DNA of 64,000 bases from Steroidobacteraceae bacterium (GTDB lineage Bacteria; Pseudomonadota; Gammaproteobacteria; Steroidobacterales; Steroidobacteraceae): NCBI GenBank assembly GCA_041395505.1, contig JAWLAG010000001.1, positions 1,364,001 to 1,428,000 of the forward strand, in the 5' to 3' direction. A program made the translations under genes and the position numbers. This document shows, piece after piece, positions 58,701-64,000 of this stretch. Each line of letters starts with the position of its first letter. Positions within the stretch are counted from its first letter, which is position 1. The notes below the pieces were generated by a model. The model was not told the origin of the DNA. It saw only the letters and a list, made by a program, of their open reading frames with translations, and did not search any database.

Positions 58701-59434
58701 AGGTAACAAGCGCCGTAGAGCAGAACCGGCTCGAGCTCGTCACCCAGCCGATTGTCGCGATCCACCAGGGCGCGGGTTTGTCGAATTTTCACGAATTGAC
58801 GGTGCGCCTGCGCGATGCCGACGGCAACCTGGTCATGCCGAACGAATTCATACCCGCGGCCGAGCGTTACAACGTCATGCTGGCCATCGACAAATGGGTG
58901 GTGCGCCAGGCGGCGCAGCTCCTGCTTCACAATCGCGCGAAGTTTCCGCAGCTTCTGCTCGCGGTGAATCTGTCCGGCAGTTCGATCAACCAGGATGGTT
59001 TCCTCGATTTCGTTCTCGAGGTCGTTGGCGAGGGCGATACCGGTTCGGGCATCTGTTTCGAGCTGACGGAAACCGCGGCTGTCGCAAACCTGCACAATGC
59101 CGTGGCCTTCATGCAGGAATTGAAGTTGCGCGGCTGTCGCTTCTCGCTCGATGACTTCGGTATCGGTTTGTCGTCGTTCATGTACCTGAAGACATTGCCC
59201 GTGGATTTCCTGAAAATCGACGGCGAATTCGTTGCCCGCATTACCGACGATGCGGTGGACCGCAGCATGGTCGAGGCGATCTGCAAGGTCGGTCACGAAC
59301 TCGGCATTGCGACGGTGGCTGAACGCGTCGAGAGTGGCGCCGTACTCACCGAACTCGAACGCATCGGCATCGACTACGCACAGGGCTTTCACATCGCGCG
59401 GCCGGTCCCGGTCGCCAGCACCTTCCGTCTCTGA
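55778..59434 (+). CDS. Multi-PAS/GAF GGDEF-EAL protein (c-di-GMP synthesis/turnover)
   Basis: A 1218-residue cytoplasmic signalling protein. PAS domains lie at about 115-235, 240-370 and 540-660, a GAF-like region at about 375-530, and another PAS at about 665-790. The GGDEF domain (from ALTGLINRREF) has the intact motif GGDEF at 876-880 and the inhibitory-site motif RAED five residues before it. The EAL domain starts NFHELTVRL, so the signature reads ELT (Glu1006). The remaining catalytic residues are present: Asn in VNLSGSS, Glu in FELTETA, DDFG, LKIDGEF and AERVES. It probably makes c-di-GMP; phosphodiesterase activity is uncertain. No membrane segment is seen. Confidence 0.93.
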   Translation: MSNSRASAKPGASAPVGEATTQVRTEVPIVDDGLRTDVLQEQLLPNRARGTLHTVLLEQLQQARKRSIDGEVSLEDLIPLLDGYYRQLDEERRGIVRSMQLMSHEALGVGRDASRETTAFMRTILDNIKEAVITLNADGVIETFNPTGERLFGYAAAEVIGHRLDRIMPTLSRPDSVANNLRRLAGAGREAHGSVGQTDLQGRAKGGAQFPVEMTVSQVSISRRDLFIVSIRDSSERQRSQRQLRESEERYRILVDNAPEAIVVVDLATQRFVDVNKNAERFFRRSREELLQLGFVELGDPERRGAELMLDTLFENALHGEPQVFEWVYRDASAHDLPCEVRLVRLPSADQRLLRASITDVGDRKRATAFAIGERAVYEKITVNAPLADVFTSITELVETVNPQVVCGISLLSEGGGFESVVAPGLPGELRRRLAVGKIDVRDGSCAAAVFLGRQVLVADVASDAFWQHHREHLQKAGIRSSWSTPIRGESGKVLGSLGVYRQETGLPGKRDLEVLANAAQLAAIAIERRRSGEALSASEARYRGLFESVLEGMYQCDRDGRLLAANPALVQMLGYSSAQDLYRLPSMAAVYWNPREHRQFVAELAAHRSIHNAEHQLRRSDGEKVVVLESARAVFNDKGELTGFEGSLSDITARTRAEQAVFAEKERAQVTLNSIGDAVITTDGQGAIDYLNPVAEQLIGWRFDEAFGRSIDDVLRLRDEVSRLGIDNPLRRALTSGARISATTRTMLVTRDGAELAIQETAAPILDRTGAIIGAVMVFNDVTRERRLRRALAYEAAHDALTGLINRREFDSRLQGAVDDAARSGGRHALLYIDLDQFKVINDTCGHGAGDRLIREITSLIQNRLRAEDTIARLGGDEFGVLLHDLGLEQAGQLAETLRQSIANHRFEWQDQSMSIGASIGVVEISSSTESAASALSAADVACYSAKDLGRNRVQLYGGESGQHRHREMQWVSKVTSAVEQNRLELVTQPIVAIHQGAGLSNFHELTVRLRDADGNLVMPNEFIPAAERYNVMLAIDKWVVRQAAQLLLHNRAKFPQLLLAVNLSGSSINQDGFLDFVLEVVGEGDTGSGICFELTETAAVANLHNAVAFMQELKLRGCRFSLDDFGIGLSSFMYLKTLPVDFLKIDGEFVARITDDAVDRSMVEAICKVGHELGIATVAERVESGAVLTELERIGIDYAQGFHIARPVPVASTFRL

Positions 59435-59460
59435 TTCGACCCTGCTGTCACGACCACAGT

Positions 59461-59466
59461 TATAAT
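59461..59466 (+). promoter_or_regulatory. Perfect -10 hexamer upstream of the crotonase-family gene
   Basis: TATAAT lies 31 bases before the ATG at 59498. A -35 match at the usual spacing is weak, and TTCGAC at 59435-59440 leaves a 20-base spacer. GGAG at about 59485 gives a good ribosome-binding site. A transcription start near 59473 is likely. Confidence 0.4.
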
Positions 59467-59497
59467 CTTCGTATCGGGGCCTTGGAGAGCGGCGACA

Positions 59498-60289
59498 ATG
59501 ACGCAGCGCGTGCGCGTGGAAGTGGCGACACATCTGGCCGAAGTCATTCTGGCACGGCCGGAGAAAATGAATGCCCTCGATGAGGCGATGTTCGAGCAGC
59601 TGGCCGCTGCCGGCGATGCCTTGCGCGCGCGCGAGGACCTGCGCTGCGTCCTGCTGCGCGGTGAAGGCGACAATTTCTGCTCGGGTATCGATATCGCAAG
59701 TCTCGGCGCACTCGCCGCCGATATGGACAAGTTGCGCATGCGCCTGCTGGAGCCGGCTTCGGGGGAGATGGCGAATTTCTTCCAGCGGCCCGCTATCGTT
59801 TGGCAGCAGCTCGACGTTCCCGTGATTGCCGTTTTGCGCGGAGCCGTCTTCGGCGGCGGCTTGCAGATCGCGCTCGGCGCCGATTTGCGGTTCGCCTACC
59901 CTGATGCGCGTTTATCGGTGATGGAAGTCAAATGGGGCTTGATCCCGGACATGGGGATTACGCGATCATTGCCGCGCCTGGTGCGAAGCGATATTGCGAA
60001 GGAGCTGCTGTGGAGCGGGCGAATCGTGCCTGCCGCGGAGGCGCAGACGCTCGGTTTGGTCACCAGGGTCGATGACGATGCGCTCGCCGCTGCGAGAGCG
60101 TTCGCAAACAGCATCGCCAGGCAATCGCCCGACGCCATTCGCCGCGGAAAACACTTGCTCGATCAGGGCTGGAACCTGCCCGCCGCGGAGAGCCTCAGGC
60201 TCGAGGCCGAACTGCAATTGCAGATACTGGCTCAGCCGGGTCTGCGCGAGGCGATGGCGGCCTCAGTGGCAGGTCGGAAAGCCACGTAG
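59498..60289 (+). CDS. Crotonase/enoyl-CoA hydratase-family protein
   Basis: A 263-residue crotonase. LARPEKMNALDEAMF and GDNFCSGIDI are the CoA-binding blocks; AVFGGGLQIALGAD is the oxyanion region. The usual first catalytic Glu (GGGCEL in classical hydratases) is Gln123 here, while Glu143 in LSVMEVKWGLIP is kept. Enoyl-CoA hydratase activity is therefore doubtful; isomerase or another crotonase reaction is possible. It is convergent with the emrB gene, 2 bases apart. Confidence 0.85.
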   Translation: MTQRVRVEVATHLAEVILARPEKMNALDEAMFEQLAAAGDALRAREDLRCVLLRGEGDNFCSGIDIASLGALAADMDKLRMRLLEPASGEMANFFQRPAIVWQQLDVPVIAVLRGAVFGGGLQIALGADLRFAYPDARLSVMEVKWGLIPDMGITRSLPRLVRSDIAKELLWSGRIVPAAEAQTLGLVTRVDDDALAAARAFANSIARQSPDAIRRGKHLLDQGWNLPAAESLRLEAELQLQILAQPGLREAMAASVAGRKAT

Positions 60290-60291
60290 GG

Positions 60292-61788
60292 CTAGTGGGC
60301 CGCCGTACTTTCGCTGCTTGATGGCGCGCTCGGGTTGCGGGGGACCTTCATCAACACGGCCGCAATCAGCGCAATCGCGGCGAAAGCCGTCAACACCAGG
60401 AATGCATTGCCGTAGGCGATGACATTGGCCTGGCGCTGTACCTCGGCATCGAGCAGCCAGATGTTCTGCGCAGCGCGCGGCAGAGCATCGAACACCGTGA
60501 TGCTCTCCGCCAGCCGGGCCCGATTCTCGATCGTCGAGTGACCGAGGTAGTTGCCGATGAGCGAAATGGCGATGGCACCTGCAATCGAGCGGATCAGCGT
60601 CGTTACGACGGAGCCTTCCGTGCGCAATGGGCCGGTCAGAGTGAGCATGCTGGCCGTCATCAGGATGCCGAAGGTCGTACCGAGGCCTATGCCCTGCACG
60701 AACGAAGCAAATCCGATCGTGCTTGCACTGATGCCAAGTGACAGGTGCACGAGCGGCCAATTGGCGATTGCAATGATCGCAAAACCGGCGGTCATCAATG
60801 TCAATGGACGGAAGTACTGCATGAGTCGGGTCGATACCACCGACCCGATTGCAATGCCGACACCGCGCGGCGCCATGAGCATGCCAGCCGATGTAGCCGA
60901 GTGGTTCTGCAACTGCTGAAGAAACGTCGGCAGCAATGCCGAGACGATCAGGATCAGCGGATAGATCGCGATCATTGCCAGCGTGCCAGCCATCAGATTG
61001 CGGTCACGGAAGACGGCACGGTCGAAGAATGGATTGGTAGCGGTCAACATGTGAACCAGGAACATGGCCAGAGCTGTTGCGCCGACCACGCCTTCGATGA
61101 ATATCTCGCCGCTTGCGAACCAATCGAGATGATTGCCGCGGTCGAACATCAATTGCAGTGTCAGCAGGCTGACCGACAACAGGACGAATCCGGTAACGTC
61201 GAAAGGTCGATTGTTGCTGCCGTGGTCCTTCGGAAGTGATGTCGCGAGCAATAGCCATGCCATCAGCCCGACCGGCGCGTTTACGAAGAAGACCCATCGC
61301 CAGCTGCTGGTCTCGGTGAGCCATCCGCCGAGTGTCGGGCCGATGACGGGGCCAACCATCACGCCGACTGTCCACACGCCCATTGCTCGTGCCGCACTTG
61401 CACCTGTAAATGCGCGCAGCAGCGCTGCCTGCGAGATCGGCAGGAGTGCAGCACCGAAAGCGCCCTGAATGCCCCGGAACAACACCAATTGCTCGAGGGA
61501 TATGGCGACACCGCAGGCCATGGATGCCAGGGTGAAGCCCACGACGCTCAACAAAAGGATCCTGCGCTCTCCAAAGCGGATCGCCAGATAACCAACGAGC
61601 GGCATGCACAGCGCACTGGTGACGATGTACGAGGTGAGCACCCACAGTGTCTGATCGAGTGTGGCCTGCAACGAGCCCTGGATGTTCGGCAACGCGACAT
61701 TCGCGATGGTCACGTCGATCGAGTACAGCAATACGGCAACGGTGGTCGCTGCAACGACCAGCCAGGGTCGCTCGGGCGCCGTGCTCAC
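60292..61788 (-). CDS. DHA2-family multidrug MFS transporter (EmrB type)
   Basis: A 498-residue transporter with 14 predicted helices. SIDVTIANVALPNIQGSL is motif D1 and GWLTETSSWRWVFFVNAPVG motif C, both typical of EmrB/QacA proteins. It works with the HlyD protein encoded just upstream and an outer-membrane TolC-type channel to expel hydrophobic compounds by proton antiport. The start is GTG at 61788, overlapping the emrA-like stop as GTGA. Confidence 0.92.
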   Translation of the reverse strand: MSTAPERPWLVVAATTVAVLLYSIDVTIANVALPNIQGSLQATLDQTLWVLTSYIVTSALCMPLVGYLAIRFGERRILLLSVVGFTLASMACGVAISLEQLVLFRGIQGAFGAALLPISQAALLRAFTGASAARAMGVWTVGVMVGPVIGPTLGGWLTETSSWRWVFFVNAPVGLMAWLLLATSLPKDHGSNNRPFDVTGFVLLSVSLLTLQLMFDRGNHLDWFASGEIFIEGVVGATALAMFLVHMLTATNPFFDRAVFRDRNLMAGTLAMIAIYPLILIVSALLPTFLQQLQNHSATSAGMLMAPRGVGIAIGSVVSTRLMQYFRPLTLMTAGFAIIAIANWPLVHLSLGISASTIGFASFVQGIGLGTTFGILMTASMLTLTGPLRTEGSVVTTLIRSIAGAIAISLIGNYLGHSTIENRARLAESITVFDALPRAAQNIWLLDAEVQRQANVIAYGNAFLVLTAFAAIALIAAVLMKVPRNPSAPSSSESTAAH

Positions 61789-62891
61789 TGCGATGCGGCG
61801 CTGGTGGCACCGCCGGCTGGCGAAGCTTGCCGGCCAGCGGCCGCCGTGTCGATCTTTACCGTGGCGCTCATGCCGGCGCGCAAGGGCGGGTCATCGGGAG
61901 CGCGCTCGACACTGATTCGCACCGGGATCCGCTGCACCACCTTGACCCAGTTGCCACTCGCATTCTGTGGTGGCAGTAGTGCGAATTCCGCGCCGGTCGC
62001 CTGCGCGATGCTTTCGACGCGGCCGTGCCACGCGTGCCGGGCGTAGGTGTCGATTTCGATTGCGACCGGTTGTCCCTCGCGCACCTTGCCAAGATCCGTT
62101 TCCTTGAAGTTGGCTTCGATCCAGACCGGATCATTTGCGACGATTGCGAATGCCGGGCCATTGCGGGTGACATAGGAACCCGCCATGGGCAGCTTGCTCA
62201 CCATGCCGTCGCGCGGTGCATTGATGACCGCCTGGCGCAACTGCCATTCGCTGCGCGCCAGTTTTGCTTCGGCCGCCTTGACGTCTGGATGTGCGTCGAT
62301 CGGCAAATCCGGTCGGCCGCCGAGCTGGGCGGCAAGCGCCGCAAGGTCGCGCTCGGCTAACGCGACCGCGCCGTCAGCCTCGACGGCCGCGCGGTCTGCG
62401 TCGTCGAGTTCGGTCGCGGCTATCAGTTTGCGATTCTCAAGTTCCTGTTTGCGGCGAAATTCCTTGTGCGCGAACTGCGCGCTGCGCCGTGCCAGTTCGA
62501 GTGCGGCCTGCTTCTCGGCGTATTGCGCTCTCAGTGTGCTGATTCGCACTCGTTCGGTTTCGACCTCCGCGCGCGCCTCCGTCACGTCGTAACGCAGCGA
62601 TTCCGGATCGAGTTCGAGTATGGGCTGGCCGGCGCGAACACGATCATTCTCATGGACGAGCACATTGAGGATGCGTCCGTCCACTTCGGCGGCGACAATG
62701 ACTTTGTCCGACTTGACGTAGGCGTTGTCGGTCTTGGCATAGCGCTGCTGCGCATGCCAATACCAGTAGGCGGAGATTGCCGCGGCGATCGGTAGCACCC
62801 AGAGGCCAACGATGCGCAGCGCAATGCGACCGTTCGATCGACGCAGCAATTGGCCAGCGTTGTCAATCACGTCGCGATCCCGGTTGCCCAT
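61785..62891 (-). CDS. HlyD-family membrane-fusion protein (EmrA type)
   Basis: A 368-residue periplasmic adaptor with one N-terminal membrane helix (about 23-45). KTDNAYVKSDKVIVAAEVDG and VRAGQPILELDPESLRYD form the lipoyl halves. A long coiled-coil hairpin follows (about 95-190), then a beta-barrel domain (PVWIEANFKETDLGKVREGQ). It bridges the EmrB-like pump and the outer membrane. ATG 62891 lies inside the marR gene, so the two are coupled. Confidence 0.92.
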   Translation of the reverse strand: MGNRDRDVIDNAGQLLRRSNGRIALRIVGLWVLPIAAAISAYWYWHAQQRYAKTDNAYVKSDKVIVAAEVDGRILNVLVHENDRVRAGQPILELDPESLRYDVTEARAEVETERVRISTLRAQYAEKQAALELARRSAQFAHKEFRRKQELENRKLIAATELDDADRAAVEADGAVALAERDLAALAAQLGGRPDLPIDAHPDVKAAEAKLARSEWQLRQAVINAPRDGMVSKLPMAGSYVTRNGPAFAIVANDPVWIEANFKETDLGKVREGQPVAIEIDTYARHAWHGRVESIAQATGAEFALLPPQNASGNWVKVVQRIPVRISVERAPDDPPLRAGMSATVKIDTAAAGRQASPAGGATSAASQ

Positions 62892-63327
62892 TGCTTTGCT
62901 GGCCTCGCTCGAGCAACGAATCGTGCACGATGCCGAGCAAGCGCATCAATTCATCGCGGTCGGTGTCGCTCAGTTCCCGCATGGCGTGGGCCGCGACCTG
63001 CGCACTTATCGTGCGGATTCTGTCGACCCGGGGTCGCGCGCGCGACGTCAGGTAAAGGCGCACCGCGCGCCGATCGGACGGGTGGGGCCTGCGCTCGACC
63101 AGGCCTGCCCTGGCCAGGTGATCAACCTGCCGCCCAAGCGTTATAGGTGTGAGTTCAATGGCTGTCGCGAGCTCGCGTTGCGTGCAGCCCTCCATCCGCG
63201 ACAGATAGGCGAGGGTGCGAAGGTCAGTCTGGGAAATACTCGTATCGTCTCGGCGCGCCATGAAGTCGCGCCGGATCAGGCGTGCGACCTCATGGACAAG
63301 AAAAGGCAATGTCGGGGGCGTTTGCAC
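62863..63327 (-). CDS. MarR-family transcriptional regulator
   Basis: A 154-residue winged-helix regulator. The DNA-binding helices are CTQRELATAIELTPITLGRQ, and the wing is RRPHPSDRRAVRLYLTSRA. It probably represses its own emrA-emrB operon and is released by a small phenolic or lipophilic ligand. The start is GTG at 63327. It overlaps emrA by 29 bases. Confidence 0.9.
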   Translation of the reverse strand: MQTPPTLPFLVHEVARLIRRDFMARRDDTSISQTDLRTLAYLSRMEGCTQRELATAIELTPITLGRQVDHLARAGLVERRPHPSDRRAVRLYLTSRARPRVDRIRTISAQVAAHAMRELSDTDRDELMRLLGIVHDSLLERGQQSNGQPGSRRD

Positions 63328-63358
63328 AGGCAGTAGTCCTGACTAATAAGCATGACAG

Positions 63359-63364
63359 ATTATA
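63359..63364 (-). promoter_or_regulatory. Perfect -10 hexamer for the marR-emrAB operon
   Basis: On the minus strand the sequence reads TATAAT, 31 bases before the GTG at 63327. No good -35 was found at normal spacing. The surrounding 48-base gap has short inverted GCAT/ATGC and TAAG/CTTA arms that could be a MarR operator, but these are too short to assign firmly. Confidence 0.4.
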
Positions 63365-63375
63365 TGCCATACTAC

Positions 63376-64000
63376 TTAAGCAGGTTCGCCCGAGGCGAGG
63401 CGTCCATTTTTGTCCAGATAATCAATAATTTGCGCAGCTGCGACGGTGGCATCCCCGGTCGCGGTGTCGACGCGAAGCTCGGCAAACTCGGGCGCTTCAT
63501 AGGGCGAGCTGATTCCCGTGAAATTCTTGAGCTCCCCTGTGCGGGCCTTCTTGTACAAGCCTTTGACGTCACGCTGCTCGGCTACGGCAAGCGGTGTGTC
63601 GACCCAGACTTCGATGAATTCGCCCGGCTCGAACAACTCGCGCGCCATGCGCCGCTCGGCGCGAAATGGCGAGATGAACGATACCAGCACGATGAGTCCT
63701 GCATCCACCATGAGCCTGGCGACCTCCGCAACCCGGCGAATGTTCTCGACGCGATCCTGGTCGCTGAAGCCGAGATCCTTGTTGAGCCCATGGCGCACGT
63801 TGTCGCCATCGAGGAGATAAGTGCGCTTGCCTTGCGCGGCGAGATTTTTCTCGACGAGGTTCGCGATGGTCGACTTTCCGGCACCGGACAAACCGGTGAA
63901 CCAGAGCACTCCCGGGCGTTGCCGGTTGTTGCGTGCGCGCGAGGCTTTATCCACATCGAGCGCCTGCCAATGAATGTTGTGCGAGCGGCGTAGTGCAAAA
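63376..64000 (-). CDS. cysC: CysC (APS kinase) domain, probably the C-terminus of a CysN/C fusion; 5' end outside window
   Basis: About 208 residues are visible, and the frame is open to the window edge. The kinase domain has LWFTGLSGAGKSTIANLVEK (Walker A), LDGDNVRHGLNKDLGFSDQD and VSFISPFRAERRMARELF, and phosphorylates adenylylsulfate to PAPS. Upstream the frame reads FALRRSHNIHWQALDVDKAS, a linker typical of CysN-CysC fusions in which the GTPase sulfate-adenylyltransferase subunit precedes. A GTG at 63954 could start a separate kinase but is less likely. It is 48 bases from the marR gene. Confidence 0.88.
   Translation of the reverse strand, partial: FALRRSHNIHWQALDVDKASRARNNRQRPGVLWFTGLSGAGKSTIANLVEKNLAAQGKRTYLLDGDNVRHGLNKDLGFSDQDRVENIRRVAEVARLMVDAGLIVLVSFISPFRAERRMARELFEPGEFIEVWVDTPLAVAEQRDVKGLYKKARTGELKNFTGISSPYEAPEFAELRVDTATGDATVAAAQIIDYLDKNGRLASGEPA

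Noticed and set aside
1..64000. CRISPR arrays, tRNA or rRNA genes, IS elements, integrases and attachment sites
   Set aside because: Looked for by eye on both strands and not seen; a computed repeat and tRNA search would be needed to exclude small ones.

Overview
The window looks like chromosomal DNA of a GC-rich gammaproteobacterium, probably near the Xanthomonadales/Steroidobacterales. This placement is inferred from the exosortase A (XrtA) exopolysaccharide locus, the GlrK-QseG-GlrR-type regulatory trio, an SrkA-type kinase, a CysN/C-type fusion end and CRP/Clp-like operators. No rRNA, tRNA, IS element, integrase or CRISPR array was seen, and no stretch longer than about 200 bases lacks a gene.

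Region 1 (1-22.6 kb) is an XrtA-type extracellular polysaccharide locus. It holds the end of an outer-membrane beta-barrel protein, exosortase A fused to EpsI, an XrtA-type polysaccharide deacetylase, glycosyltransferases, an FAD oxidoreductase, a Wzx-type flippase, a FemAB-type protein and an O-antigen ligase/polymerase. A visibly AT-richer section (about 9.75-20.5 kb) adds a secreted protein, further GT2/GT4 enzymes, a DegT-like PLP protein, a second deacetylase and an ATP-grasp enzyme. A low-molecular-weight tyrosine phosphatase and one more glycosyltransferase follow.

Region 2 (22.6-35.65 kb) is a rightward PKS-NRPS operon inside the polysaccharide locus. A KS-AT-KR-DH-(adenylation C-terminal remnant)-carrier synthase is followed by two alpha/beta-hydrolases with Arg or Cys in place of the nucleophile Ser. 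Next come a formyltransferase / vestigial condensation / adenylation-with-inserted-luciferase-like-monooxygenase / carrier protein and a phosphopantetheinyl transferase. A perfect CRP-type palindrome sits directly upstream. This is the best candidate for an undescribed system: a dedicated acyl/aminoacyl assembly line tied to a surface polysaccharide.

Region 3 (35.67-42.68 kb) is a leftward, tightly overlapping nucleotide-sugar operon: PIG-L deacetylase, UDP-glucuronate decarboxylase-like enzyme, nucleotide-sugar dehydrogenase, glucose-1-phosphate cytidylyltransferase, 3,5-epimerase, SAF-domain oxidoreductase and a glycosyltransferase. Two more CRP-type sites lie at its promoter region and inside it.

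Region 4 (42.8-64 kb) is largely metabolic and regulatory. It has a Tat-exported molybdopterin dehydrogenase large subunit joined to mtnP-apt-mtnA-class II aldolase, which has the gene content of the methylthioadenosine/5-deoxyadenosine DHAP shunt. It also has a glrK-qseG-glrR-scoA-scoB operon, galE, srkA, a lipoprotein, a multi-PAS/GAF GGDEF-EAL protein, a crotonase-family protein, a marR-emrA-emrB efflux operon, and the CysC end of a CysN/C-like protein cut by the window edge.
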